Shown one piece after another: positions 51,567 through 60,556 of a stretch of DNA of 64,000 nt. Below the pieces are notes generated by a model, which saw nothing but the letters and a program-made list of their open reading frames with translations, made no database searches and was not told the origin of the DNA. The first letter of the stretch is position 1, and every line of letters starts with the position of its first letter. The translations under genes and the position numbers were made by a program. Source of the DNA: Actinoallomurus oryzae (lineage in GTDB: Bacteria; Actinomycetota; Actinomycetes; Streptosporangiales; Streptosporangiaceae). Where the stretch lies: contig NZ_BAABHF010000040.1 of NCBI RefSeq assembly GCF_039541955.1, positions 1 through 64,000 of the forward strand, given 5' to 3'.

Positions 51567-53039
51567 ATGGATGCCCAACCCGCGGAGCACTCTTGTCGCC
51601 AGTGCAGCACCCTCCTGGCCCGCGATAACAACGATGCCCTGTGCGGCTCGTGTCGCCGAAAGGCCCGAGATGTCTTGGTCTGCGCGCCCGAGGTTCCAAC
51701 GTGGTTCTGGGAGTCACCCCAACTACACGAAGCACTGGCTAGCCAGCATATGGGCCGGGTCGTGCGAGCCTTTAGGACACACCCGTACCATGGCCGCCCA
51801 ATTTCGCAAAGCGTCGCGGCCTCGTGGTTCTTCCTTACCCAGACCCAACTAAGCCGCATCGAGAACGGCCCGCCCGTCCAGGATCTGGACAGACTTAGCC
51901 AGTGGGCGCATACCCTGCACATTCCCGCCGAGCTACTCTGGTTCTCGCGAGTGGGAATAGACGCATCAGAGGATGCGTCACCATACGGCGTTGAATCACA
52001 CATAACGGACCGTTTTGCGGATGATGAATGGCTGCGCATGAGCGAGCTCTTGCGCCGCACATTTCTCAAGCGAGGCATGGCGGCAGTCACACTGCCTGCT
52101 ATCGGACTCGATGAGCTGAAACACATCGCTGTTGCGCTGAACAACGCGCGGCGCTACACCGACCATGCAATGGTGGGCTACTTCCGCCGCCAGCTCAACG
52201 CGTGTGCCGAGAAGGACGGCACACGCGGCCCCAAGCACTCCATCCCTATCGTGCTTGGTCTAATTGCCGCCGTCGAACAGATGGCCGGTGATTCCAAGCC
52301 CTCGGTACGACACGAACTGCTTAGGGTCGGCTCGCAGGCCGCAGAGTTCGCCGGCTGGCTATACCGCGACGTCGCCATGCCCGAGCTGGCCAATTACTGG
52401 CGTGACCGTGCTGTGGAGTGGGCACAGGCCGCCAGCGACCTGCCGATGCAGGGCTACGTGCTGCTGAAGAAGAGCCAGGCCGCATGGGATGAGCGCGACG
52501 CACTACGAATGTTGACGCTGGCCCAGGCAGTGCAAGAAGGACCGTGGTGCCTCCCCGCCCAGGTACGTGCCGAGGCAGCCCAGCAGGAGGCCCGCGGCCA
52601 CGCTATGCTCAGCGGCGACCTGGCGCTCGTGGAACCGAAGCTCGACCAGGCGCGCGCTCTACTCGCCGAGGAGTCGCCCGATAAGGGCAGCACGCCGATA
52701 GCTGCGCACTACGACGAAGCACTCTTCGCACTGCAAGTCGCCATCTGCTACTGCGAGGCCGGCCAGCCTGATCAAGCGCTGGACCTGTATGAGACGTGGC
52801 TGTCTGAAGACACGTTTTCCCGTCGGGACTACGGTTACTTCCTGTCCCTTAAGAGCGAAGCATTCGCCACCGCAGAAGCGCCGGACGAAGCATCCTCCGC
52901 AGCTCTCAAAGCACTGACGCTCGCGCGGGAGACCAGCTCCGCCCGGACACACCAGGAAGTGCTGCGCGTAGCCGGACAGCTCCAGCCGTGGCACGACCGC
53001 GCACAGGTGCGAGAGCTACGCGCGGCGGTGCTCGCCTAG
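51567..53039 (+). CDS. zinc-ribbon / XRE / TPR regulator of the peptide cluster
   Basis: 490 residues. An N-terminal zinc ribbon (C10, C13, C26, C29: CRQC, CGSC) is followed by a helix-turn-helix (about 75-125, FFLTQTQLSRIENG). Then come some 350 residues of TPR-like helices (QAASDLPMQGYVLLKKSQAAWDE, QVAICYCEAGQPDQALDLYE, the first shown as LPMQGYVLLKKSQAAWDE). Regulators of this build, paired with HATPases, govern specialised metabolism in actinomycetes. Divergent from the operon genes and likely their controller. GAAGGCG is the ribosome site. Confidence 0.85.
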   Translation: MDAQPAEHSCRQCSTLLARDNNDALCGSCRRKARDVLVCAPEVPTWFWESPQLHEALASQHMGRVVRAFRTHPYHGRPISQSVAASWFFLTQTQLSRIENGPPVQDLDRLSQWAHTLHIPAELLWFSRVGIDASEDASPYGVESHITDRFADDEWLRMSELLRRTFLKRGMAAVTLPAIGLDELKHIAVALNNARRYTDHAMVGYFRRQLNACAEKDGTRGPKHSIPIVLGLIAAVEQMAGDSKPSVRHELLRVGSQAAEFAGWLYRDVAMPELANYWRDRAVEWAQAASDLPMQGYVLLKKSQAAWDERDALRMLTLAQAVQEGPWCLPAQVRAEAAQQEARGHAMLSGDLALVEPKLDQARALLAEESPDKGSTPIAAHYDEALFALQVAICYCEAGQPDQALDLYETWLSEDTFSRRDYGYFLSLKSEAFATAEAPDEASSAALKALTLARETSSARTHQEVLRVAGQLQPWHDRAQVRELRAAVLA

Positions 53040-53857
53040 GCTTCGCTGAGCCACTCGGCCACCGTGCGGATGGCGAACGCCTGCCACTCCTGCGTTTGCG
53101 GGTCGGCGTACTGCGGATCATCGTGGACCGCGATGCCGTGCTGGGCGCCCTCAATCTCGATGAGCTTCGACTCGCCGCCGAACTGGCTCACGGCGTCCCG
53201 GGAGGACTGCACGGGAATGAACGTGTCGCCGGTGCCGTGGATGATAAGCGTCGGTGCGGTAACATCCCCGAGCGCGCGGTGCGGCTCCACGTAGAAGACC
53301 TCGTTGAGCAACGGCCGACCCAACTTGAAGCTCGGTGAGTGCGCCACGAAACCTTGAGCGGCCAGCTCGTCGCCGGCCATCTCGTCGATGTGGTCATCGT
53401 GCCAGTACGGCTTGTCGTCGACAAAACGCCGCTTGTAGTTGAGTAGGGGATTGAACAGCACCATCCGACGAACGGCCTCGGGGTAGCGAGAGGTGTAGAA
53501 CGCCGTGATGCCGCCACCGAAGCTTGCGCCGATGACGTTTACGGGGCCGCTGCCTGTCTCAGCACGCACGTGCTCGACAGCCGCACGGATGTCGTTTACG
53601 ACACCCGAGATCGTGAGATCCTCTTGACGCCCAGCGCTCTCGCCGTGACCGCGAAAGTCGAAGCGCAGCGACGGCAGGCCGGCGTCGGCCAAACCCTCAG
53701 CAAGTCGTGTGAAGAACCCGCCCTCATCACGGGTGACGCCACCACCATGTACCAGCACCGTGGCGCTACCCCGAATCTCGGGCGGCATGACCAGGGTCCC
53801 CTTAAGCTGTAGGCCATCGAGGGCATGGAACGACGTAGTGTGCGAGATTCCAAGCAT
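53036..53857 (-). CDS. alpha/beta hydrolase
   Basis: 273 residues. VLVHGGGVTRDEGG (oxyanion hole), LRFDFRGHGES, nucleophile elbow NVIGASFGGGITAFY, acid in IIHGTGDTFIPV and His in EGAQHGIAVHD. Resembles BAAT/dienelactone-type peptidases and esterases. The stop overlaps the XRE regulator stop by 4 bases (convergent). In the peptide cluster it could cleave a leader or ester, but this is only context. Confidence 0.88.
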   Translation of the reverse strand: MLGISHTTSFHALDGLQLKGTLVMPPEIRGSATVLVHGGGVTRDEGGFFTRLAEGLADAGLPSLRFDFRGHGESAGRQEDLTISGVVNDIRAAVEHVRAETGSGPVNVIGASFGGGITAFYTSRYPEAVRRMVLFNPLLNYKRRFVDDKPYWHDDHIDEMAGDELAAQGFVAHSPSFKLGRPLLNEVFYVEPHRALGDVTAPTLIIHGTGDTFIPVQSSRDAVSQFGGESKLIEIEGAQHGIAVHDDPQYADPQTQEWQAFAIRTVAEWLSEA

Positions 53858-53992
53858 GAAGGCAGGCTAGCAACCGCTCACCTCAACGCCATCGCCGCTG
53901 GTCATGATGAAGGTCCAGGACTATCGCAGGGCGGTACACCCGACAGCGTTCGGTAACCTCATATTGGGATCCGTCCGGCCTCTATTGAGCAA

Positions 53993-54196
53993 CTAGCTCA
54001 ATTCGTACTGGACGATTGCTGCGCCTTGCTGGAGAAGTTGTGATGCATTAAGTAACTGACCATCTCTAACTTCGCAGGTAAGACACAGGGTCGCAACCAA
54101 CGGTAAGCCTAGCTCTAGCTCATCGCCAGTTATGAAGTAGACATCCCTGTCTTGTATCAAGCGTGGTGAACCTGCGACGAAACGCAACCGCTGCAT
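53993..54196 (-). CDS. small hypothetical protein, 67 residues
   Basis: From the ATG at 54196 with GTGAGGTA seven bases upstream: RLRFVAGSPRLIQDRDVYFI then LPLVATLCLTCEVRDGQLLN. The frame is also open upstream to 54286 without a better start. Low GC for this genome. The gene begins 17 bases after the stop of the partial frame at 54214-54453, as if the two were once an operon. Family not recognised. The rest of 53858-53992 shows nothing. Confidence 0.45.
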   Translation of the reverse strand: MQRLRFVAGSPRLIQDRDVYFITGDELELGLPLVATLCLTCEVRDGQLLNASQLLQQGAAIVQYELS

Positions 54197-54213
54197 ACTG
54201 ACTACCTCACGGC

Positions 54214-54453
54214 TTAGCGCGCTAATGCGATCGCGTCTAGGGTACTTGCCCGTTCCCGCTCTACCCGACGTAGCAGCTTGAACCACTGCTTCCTTACCGC
54301 CGAAAGAAGACTGCTCGGGTTTTTAGCCACCACCACGGCGACGCCAGAGGGGTAGCGCACGAGCTCGGCGGCCAGGACGACGCCCGCTCTCGTCTCGGGT
54401 GCGGAAGGCAGCCGGTACGGGGTACCGGGCGCCGAAGCCGCCTGGCCGGCGCC
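54214..54453 (-). pseudogene. probable C-terminal remnant of an unknown gene
   Basis: An open frame without a good start reads GVVLAAELVRYPSGVAVVVA then KNPSSLLSAVRKQWFKLLRR and VERERASTLDAIALAR before TAA at 54214. The amino-acid pattern looks coding. The only in-frame start codon is a GTG at 54360 (48 residues). Its 5' part is GC-rich, its 3' part not, and it ends 17 bases before the small gene at 53993-54196. It may mark the right border of the lower-GC segment. Confidence 0.35.
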
Positions 54454-54559
54454 TCAACGGGACGCGATCGGGCCCGCCGAGCACACCGGAATCGGGCCTT
54501 CTCTTCCGGGGGCTACCCGGTATGCCTCCCGGTCAAGAGCGCCTCACCGACCGCCTCGG

Positions 54560-55708
54560 TCACGGTGTGTCCGGGGGGCGCCAGTTCAGCACCGGGCCGA
54601 GCGCCCGCAGCACCGCTCCCGGCGGGACGAGGCGGAGCAGCCGGTTCCGTACCGCGACCGCGGGCGCCGAGCTCCACTGCGCCACGACGCCCGTACTCCG
54701 GGAGCGGCGAGCGATCGTCTGGGTGCGGGGCCGGCGCTCCCGGTCGTAGGCGGCCAGCGCGGACGGCACCGCCGGATCGGCGTCGAGGAGGGCGGCCAGC
54801 GTGACGGCGTCCTCCAGTGCCTGGTTGGCGCCCTGGCCCTGGTCCGGGGTCATCGCGTGCGCGGCGTCGCCGAGCAGGGCGACCCGGCCGTTCACGTAGG
54901 ACTTCAGCGGCGGCAGGTCGTAGATGTCGCTGCGCAGCACCGCCTCCTCGGAGACGGCGTCGAGCAGGGCGGGGATCGGATCGTGCCAGCCGCCGAACCT
55001 CCGCCGCAGCTCGGCCGGCTCTCCGTCGGGGCTTCGCGCCCCCTCCGGAGCGTTCGCGACGGCGAACAGGTAGATCCCGCCCCCGGCGAGCGGGACGACG
55101 CCGACCCGCTCGCCGCGCCCCCACGTCTCGCCGCCCGTGTCCGGGCGTCCCTCGGGGGGATCGACGACCAGTCGCCAGGCCGTGTAGCCGGCGTACCGTG
55201 GGCCGGGCGCCTCGGGCCAGACGCAGCGGCGCACGGCGCTGCGCAGGCCGTCGGCGCCCACCAGGAGAGCGGCGCGGGACACGCCTGCCCCGTGCGTGAC
55301 CTCGACCCGGGTTCCGTCGTCGCGGACACCGGAGACCTCCGCGCCGAGGCGCAGGGCGCCGGGCGGGATCGCCTCTCTCAGGAGGTCGAGCAGGCGCGCC
55401 CGGTGGATCATCACGACCGGGCCGTACCGGCGCTCCAGCTCGGCGGTGTCGCTGCGCACCAGCCAGCGGCCCGACCGGTCCCGCACGCCGCCCTCCGTCT
55501 CGGGCATCGCGCTCTCGCGCACCCGCTCGCCCAGTCCCAGCGCGTCCAGCGCCCGCACGCCGTTGGGCCACAGCGACAGCCCCGCGCCGACCTCGCCGAT
55601 CGCCGGGGCGCGCTCGAGCACCTCGACCCGCCAGCCGCGCCGGCCGAGGGCCACCGCCGCCGCGAGCCCGCCGATGCCCCCGCCCGCGATGATCGCCGTC
55701 CGTTCCAT
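54560..55708 (-). CDS. FAD-dependent monooxygenase
   Basis: 382 residues. Class A flavoprotein hydroxylase: dinucleotide motif AIIAGGGIGGLAAAVALGRRG (residues 5-25, shown as IIAGGGIGGLAAAVAL), DG motif ALLVGADGLRSAVRR and GD motif VALLGDAAHAMTPDQGQGANQ. It probably hydroxylates an aromatic substrate such as a salicylate- or hydroxybenzoate-like acid. Divergent from a TetR regulator over twin operators, so inducible. Confidence 0.93.
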   Translation of the reverse strand: MERTAIIAGGGIGGLAAAVALGRRGWRVEVLERAPAIGEVGAGLSLWPNGVRALDALGLGERVRESAMPETEGGVRDRSGRWLVRSDTAELERRYGPVVMIHRARLLDLLREAIPPGALRLGAEVSGVRDDGTRVEVTHGAGVSRAALLVGADGLRSAVRRCVWPEAPGPRYAGYTAWRLVVDPPEGRPDTGGETWGRGERVGVVPLAGGGIYLFAVANAPEGARSPDGEPAELRRRFGGWHDPIPALLDAVSEEAVLRSDIYDLPPLKSYVNGRVALLGDAAHAMTPDQGQGANQALEDAVTLAALLDADPAVPSALAAYDRERRPRTQTIARRSRSTGVVAQWSSAPAVAVRNRLLRLVPPGAVLRALGPVLNWRPPDTP

Positions 55709-55719
55709 GACCGCTCCCT

Positions 55720-55760
55720 CTACATCTGTAGCGCCCCTCTTTTACTCTACATTTGTAGAG
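55720..55760. promoter_or_regulatory. twin TetR operators
   Basis: CTCTACATTTGTAGAG (55745-55760) is a perfect 16-bp palindrome. CTACATCTGTAG (55720-55731) is the shorter second copy with the same half-site. Centres are 27 bases apart, between the monooxygenase start (55708) and the TetR start (55781). Confidence 0.85.
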
Positions 55761-55780
55761 AAACGGGGGGGAGAGCGACG

Positions 55781-56374
55781 GTGGCCATCACACGGCGAGA
55801 GCGGCTGGCCGACGCGGCCATCGACACGCTGGCGCGGGAGGGCCTGCGCGGGCTGACGCACCGCGCGGTCGACCGGGCGGCGGGCGTGCCCGAGGGATCC
55901 TGCTCGTACTACTTCCGGACCCGGCAGGCGCTCCTCGCGGCGACCGTCGACCGGCTGGCCGAGCTCGACGCCGCCGAGATCGCGACGCTGCCCGTCCCCT
56001 CGTGCCGTACCGAAATGGACGCGACCGGCGCCGTCGAGGCGCTGGCGACGATGATCGAGCGCTACGTGGCCACCGGGCGCACGCGGATGCTGGCCCGGTA
56101 CGAGCTCGCGCTGGAGGCCACGCGCCGCGGGGAGCTGCGCGCCTCACTCGTCGCGGCCGGCGCTCGCTTCCGCGTCATCGCCGAGGGGCTGCTCGCCGCC
56201 GCGGGCGCGACCGAGCCCGCACGGCAGGCGCCGATCTTCGTCGCCTGTCTCGACGGCCTGATCTTCGACCATCTCGCCGGCGCCGGCGAGCTCGAACTCA
56301 CCCCCGGCGAACTGCGCGCCGCGCTGCTCGAACTGCTGCGGGCCTTCGCGAGCCCCGGCGGGCGCGGCGATTGA
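55781..56374 (+). CDS. TetR-family regulator
   Basis: 197 residues from a GTG at 55781 behind a G-rich ribosome site (GGGGGGAGAG). Helix-turn-helix ERLADAAIDTLAREGLRGLT then HRAVDRAAGVPEGSCSYYF (residues 6-45). The C-terminal domain is variable, as usual. It most likely represses the divergent monooxygenase and itself at the twin palindromes. The dehydrogenase gene starts 44 bases after its stop. Confidence 0.92.
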   Translation: MAITRRERLADAAIDTLAREGLRGLTHRAVDRAAGVPEGSCSYYFRTRQALLAATVDRLAELDAAEIATLPVPSCRTEMDATGAVEALATMIERYVATGRTRMLARYELALEATRRGELRASLVAAGARFRVIAEGLLAAAGATEPARQAPIFVACLDGLIFDHLAGAGELELTPGELRAALLELLRAFASPGGRGD

Positions 56375-56418
56375 GCGGCCCGCTCGTCACCGCCGGTCCC
56401 CCATCTGCGACGCTGGGC

Positions 56419-59208
56419 ATGATGAGCACACTCGAAAACGACCTGAGCGCCGGGATCGACGGCGAGGTCGACTTCTCCGTACGGTGCCGGGCCGAGTACT
56501 CCTACGACGCGTCCGTCTACCGGCGCGTGCCGCTCGGCGTGGTGTTCCCCCGGTCCGCCGACGACGTCGCCGCCGCCGTGCGCGCGGCGCGTGACCACGG
56601 TGTGGCGATCACCGCGCGCGGCGCGGGCACGAGCATCGCCGGCAACGCGATCGGCGAGGGCCTCGTCGTGGACTTCTCCCGGCACATGAACCGGATCCTC
56701 GAGCTCGACCCCGAGCGGCGGATCGCCCGCGTCGAGCCCGGCGTCGTGCTGGACGATCTCAACCGGGCGGCGGCCCCGCACGGCCTGCGGTTCGGCCCCG
56801 ACCCGTCCTCCCGGAGCCGTTGTGTGCTCGCCGGGATGATCGGCAACAACGCCTGCGGCACCCGGGCGCTCGTCTACGGCCGCACGTCCGACAACGTCGA
56901 GTCCCTCGACGTGCTGCGCTACGACGGCACGGCGCTGACGGTCGGCGCCCACGGCAAGGAGCCCGCCGACCCGTTCATCGAGGAGCTGCGGGCGCTGCGC
57001 GACCGGCACCTGGCCACGATCCGCACGTCGCTCGGGCGCTTCCCCCGCCAGGTCTCCGGCTACGGCCTCGAGCACCTGCTGCCGGAGAACGACTTCAATG
57101 TCGCACGGTCGCTCGTCGGCAGCGAGGGCACCTGCGCGTTCACGCTCGGCGCGACGCTGCGGCTGGTCTCCGAGCCCGAGACCAAGGTCCTGGTGATCGC
57201 GGGGTTCCCCGACTTCGTGGTGGCCGGCGAGGCCGTTCCGCGGGTGCTGGAGTACGGGCCCGACGCCTGCGAGGGGCTGGACGCGCAGATCGTCCAGATG
57301 GCGCGCGGCAGCGACCGCTCCGGCCTGCCGGAGGGGACGTCCTGGCTGCTCATCGAGCTCACCGGGGACGACGCGGAGGAGCGGGCGCGGGCCCTGGCGC
57401 GGGAGTTCCCCGGCGCGGTCGTCGAGACCGACCCGCTCCGGCAGGCCGCGGTCTGGAAGATCCGTACGGACGGCGCGGGCCTGGCCACCCGGGCTCCGGA
57501 CGGCTCGCAGGCGTGGCCCGGCTGGGAGGACTCGGCGGTGCCGCCCGACCGCCTCGGCGCGTACCTCGGCGAGCTGCGCACGCTGTTCGCCCGGTTCGGC
57601 GTGCACGGCGCGGCCTATGGGCACTTCGGCGAGGGCTGCCTGCACATCCGCATCGACTTCGACCTGGCCACCGAGCGCGGGCGGAAGACCTTCCGCGAGG
57701 TCATCGAGGAGGCCACCCGGCTCGTCGCCGCCCACGGCGGGTCCCCGTCGGGCGAGCACGGCGACGGCCGGGCCCGCTCGGAGGTGCTGCCGCTGGTCTA
57801 CGACGACGACACCCTCAAGGCCTTCCGCGAGTTCAAGGGCGTGTGGGACCCCGAGGGCCGGATGAACCCCGGCGTCCTCGTCGACCCCGAGCCGGTCGAC
57901 GACCGGCTGCGCACCGAGGGCATGCGACCGCGCCCGCGTACGTTCCTGCCGTTCGCCGCGGACAACGGCGACTTCCGGCAGGCGCTGCACCGGTGCGTCG
58001 GCGTCGGCAAGTGCCGCAGCGACCACGGCGGCGTCATGTGCCCGAGCTACCGCGCCACCCACGACGAGAAGGACTCCACCCGGGGCCGGGCCCGCGCGCT
58101 GGAGGAGATGCTGCGCGGCGACCTCGACACCGCCGGCTGGCGCTCCGAATCCGTGCACGAGGCCCTCGACCTGTGCCTGGCCTGCAAGGGCTGCGCCTCC
58201 GACTGTCCGGTGAACGTCGACATGGCGACGTACAAGTCGGAGTTCCTGCACCACCACTACCGGCGGCGGCTCCGCCCGATGGCGCACTACTCGATGGGCT
58301 GGCTGCCGGTGTGGCTGCGGCTCGCCCGCGGCCCGCTCCGTGCCGCCTCCTCCCCCGGCCGTCTCGCCCGGTCGCTCGCCGGGCTGGGCAAGCGCCTCGG
58401 CGGCGTCGCTCCCGAACGCGACCTGCCCGCTCCGGCGAAGCAGTCGTTCACGCGCTGGTTCCGACGCCACCACCGGGCGCCCGGCGGCGACCGGAAGCAG
58501 GTGCTGCTCTGGCCGGACACCTTCACCAACCACTTCACGCCCTCGGCGGCGCGGGCCGCCGTACGGGTGCTGGAGGACGCCGGGTACGAGGTGATCGTGC
58601 CGCAGGGCCAGGTCTGCTGCGGGCTGACGTGGATGAGCACCGGACAGCTCGCCATGGCGCGCCGCGTCGCCCGCCGGTCGCTGGAGGCGATCCACCCGTA
58701 CGCCGCGCGCGGCATCCCGATCGTCGGCCTGGAGCCGAGCTGTACGGCCGCGCTGCGCGGCGACTGGGAGAAGCTGCTACCGGGCGACGAGCGCCTCGCC
58801 GACCTGAGGATCCGCACGTTCGCCGAGCTGCTGGAGGAGGCCGGCTGGACGCCGCCGCACCGGCGGCGCACCGCCATCGCGCAGATCCACTGCCACCAGC
58901 ACGCCGAGCTGGGCCAGGACGCCGACCTGCGGCTGCTCGCCAAGGCCGGGGTGGAGGTCACCAGGCCCGAGTCCGGCTGCTGCGGGCTGGCCGGCAACTT
59001 CGGCTTCGAGAAGGGGCACTACGACGTGTCCGTGAAGATCGCCGAACGCGGTCTCGCGCCCGCGGTCCGCGACGCCGCGCCCGGCACGATCGTGCTCGCG
59101 GACGGGTTCAGCTGCCGTACGCAGATCGCGCAGCTCACCGGCCGTGACGCCGTCCACCTCGCCGAGGTCCTGCTGCCCGAGGAAGGACATCACGACGATC
59201 ACGGATGA
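56419..59208 (+). CDS. FAD-linked and Fe-S dehydrogenase (GlcD/YdiJ type)
   Basis: 929 residues. An FAD-binding PCMH domain (about 30-260: ITARGAGTSIAGNAIGEGL, MIGNNACGTRALVYGRTSDN) and an FAD-oxidase C-terminal domain (GEGCLHIRIDFDL, GEHGDGRARSEVL) come first. Next is a two-cluster ferredoxin part (CVGVGKCR, CLACKGCASDCPVNVD), then two CCG domains (CCGLTWMSTGQ, CCGLAGNFGFEKGHYD). This joins the functions of separate GlcD/GlcF subunits. It oxidises a 2-hydroxy acid such as lactate, glycolate or 2-hydroxyglutarate, passing electrons to the respiratory chain. Substrate not fixed. Confidence 0.92.
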   Translation: MMSTLENDLSAGIDGEVDFSVRCRAEYSYDASVYRRVPLGVVFPRSADDVAAAVRAARDHGVAITARGAGTSIAGNAIGEGLVVDFSRHMNRILELDPERRIARVEPGVVLDDLNRAAAPHGLRFGPDPSSRSRCVLAGMIGNNACGTRALVYGRTSDNVESLDVLRYDGTALTVGAHGKEPADPFIEELRALRDRHLATIRTSLGRFPRQVSGYGLEHLLPENDFNVARSLVGSEGTCAFTLGATLRLVSEPETKVLVIAGFPDFVVAGEAVPRVLEYGPDACEGLDAQIVQMARGSDRSGLPEGTSWLLIELTGDDAEERARALAREFPGAVVETDPLRQAAVWKIRTDGAGLATRAPDGSQAWPGWEDSAVPPDRLGAYLGELRTLFARFGVHGAAYGHFGEGCLHIRIDFDLATERGRKTFREVIEEATRLVAAHGGSPSGEHGDGRARSEVLPLVYDDDTLKAFREFKGVWDPEGRMNPGVLVDPEPVDDRLRTEGMRPRPRTFLPFAADNGDFRQALHRCVGVGKCRSDHGGVMCPSYRATHDEKDSTRGRARALEEMLRGDLDTAGWRSESVHEALDLCLACKGCASDCPVNVDMATYKSEFLHHHYRRRLRPMAHYSMGWLPVWLRLARGPLRAASSPGRLARSLAGLGKRLGGVAPERDLPAPAKQSFTRWFRRHHRAPGGDRKQVLLWPDTFTNHFTPSAARAAVRVLEDAGYEVIVPQGQVCCGLTWMSTGQLAMARRVARRSLEAIHPYAARGIPIVGLEPSCTAALRGDWEKLLPGDERLADLRIRTFAELLEEAGWTPPHRRRTAIAQIHCHQHAELGQDADLRLLAKAGVEVTRPESGCCGLAGNFGFEKGHYDVSVKIAERGLAPAVRDAAPGTIVLADGFSCRTQIAQLTGRDAVHLAEVLLPEEGHHDDHG

Positions 59209-59275
59209 GCCCGCGCAGTAGGCCTGGTCGCCGTCCGCGTGCTCTGAGCAGGGCGGTTCCCGGGCGGCGGCCGGA

Positions 59276-60313
59276 TCAGGTCCTCGGCGGGATCTCGCCG
59301 GAGCCGCGGGCGACGTAGCGGGTCGGCACCACCACGTGCCGCGCCGGCCGGTGGTCGTCACCGCCACGGACGCGGGACAGCAGCAGGCGGGCGGCGGTCC
59401 GGCCGACCGTCGCCGGGTCCTGGGCGACCACCGAGACGCCCGGCGTCAGCAGGTCGGCGACCGGGAAGTCGTCGAAGCCGATCAGCGCCACCTCCTCCTG
59501 GACGCCCAGGCCCTGCAGCGCGCGGCGGGCGCCCATCGTCAGCAGGTTCTGCGCCGCGAACACCGCCGTCGGCGGCTCGCCGCCGGTCAGCAGCCGGGTC
59601 GTCGCCGCGTGTGCCGCCTCCTCGCTGCGCAGGCCGCGGCGGACCAGCCGCTCCTCGACCGGCCGTCCCGCCTCCGCGTGCGCGTCGGCGAACCCCGCGA
59701 ACCGCTGCCGCGCCGTCCAGATCGAGTCCAGGTCGCCGAGGAAGGCGATCCGGCGGTGCCCGAGCGCCCGCAGGCGGCGTACGGCGGACCACGTGCCGTC
59801 GCGGTTGTCGACGGTCACCGTGTCGACGCGGTCGATCTCCACGAGGCGGTCGACGCACACGATCGGTGTGCCGTGCCCGCGGACGGCGGCGAGCTGCTCG
59901 TCCGTGCTCCCCGTGGGCAGCACGATCAGGCCGTCCACCCGCCGCAGGGTGAACGCGTCGATGAGTTCGCGTTCGCGTTCGGGCAGCTCGTCGCTGCTGC
60001 CCGCCAGGACGAGGATGCCCTCCTCCCGAGCGGCGTCCTCGACCGCGCGGTGCAGCGCCGAGGAGAACGGGTTCGCGACGTCCTCCAGGACCAGTGCGAT
60101 GGTGGCCGTGCGCCGATCGGCCCGCCGCAGGCTGCTGGCGGTGACGTCGTGGCGGTAACCGAGGGCGCGGGCGGTCTCGGTGACCCGGCGGACCAGCTCG
60201 GGGGCCACGCCCGGCTTGCCGTTGATCACCCGGGACACGGTGGCCAGGCCCACACCGGCCTGCCGCGCGACGTCGCGCATGGTCACCGAACGCCGCCGTT
60301 CGCCGTCCTGCAT
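59276..60313 (-). CDS. LacI-family repressor of the sugar ABC operon
   Basis: 345 residues. N-terminal helix-turn-helix TMRDVARQAGVGLATVSRVI with the hinge ASSLRRADRRTATIALVLED. A periplasmic-binding-like domain follows (NPFSSALHRAVEDAA, VDRLVEIDRVDTVTVDN, VALIGFDDFPVADLLTPG). Divergent from the sugar ABC importer with GGAAACGTTTCC operators between, so it is very probably its repressor. Ribosome site GGGAGAGAG. Confidence 0.95.
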   Translation of the reverse strand: MQDGERRRSVTMRDVARQAGVGLATVSRVINGKPGVAPELVRRVTETARALGYRHDVTASSLRRADRRTATIALVLEDVANPFSSALHRAVEDAAREEGILVLAGSSDELPERERELIDAFTLRRVDGLIVLPTGSTDEQLAAVRGHGTPIVCVDRLVEIDRVDTVTVDNRDGTWSAVRRLRALGHRRIAFLGDLDSIWTARQRFAGFADAHAEAGRPVEERLVRRGLRSEEAAHAATTRLLTGGEPPTAVFAAQNLLTMGARRALQGLGVQEEVALIGFDDFPVADLLTPGVSVVAQDPATVGRTAARLLLSRVRGGDDHRPARHVVVPTRYVARGSGEIPPRT

Positions 60314-60334
60314 GCCGCTCTCTCCCGCCTGGCA

Positions 60335-60410
60335 CCTGTCTCACAGCCCCGCTGTCCCACCGCGCGGCGCCCAGACGACGCCTCGCCACGAACGGGGACT
60401 TCGAGACAGG
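60335..60410. repeat. 76-bp element with imperfect terminal inverted repeats
   Basis: CCTGTCTCACAGCCCC (60335-60350) is inverted, with few mismatches, as GGGGACTTCGAGACAGG (60394-60410). The right arm is the 21-bp motif also found at 15574-15594. The structure could be a miniature mobile element or a hairpin in the LacI/ABC control region. Confidence 0.4.
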
Positions 60411-60466
60411 CCCTAAGCCGGTCGATTCTCCCTCTGGACAGGTCCCCAAAGCCGATCTACGTTCTG

Positions 60467-60491
60467 GGAAACGTTTCCAGAAAACGTTTCC
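60467..60491. promoter_or_regulatory. tandem LacI operators of the sugar ABC operon
   Basis: GGAAACGTTTCC (60467-60478) is a perfect palindrome, and GAAAACGTTTCC (60480-60491) repeats it with one change, 13 bases on. They lie 66 bases before the binding-protein gene. Confidence 0.88.
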
Positions 60492-60556
60492 TGCGTGCCG
60501 CCCACTGTCAAGAACATGCGCCGCACGGCCAGCGCGGCGCGCTGGGAGGAGTCGGT

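Noticed and set aside
54857..55780. Extension of the TetR gene far upstream through the monooxygenase gene
   Set aside because: The upstream part is antisense to a clear FAD monooxygenase and the operators lie between; GTG at 55781 is the start.
60420..60556. Riboswitch in the leader of the sugar ABC operon
   Set aside because: The leader contains LacI operators and no recognisable aptamer core.
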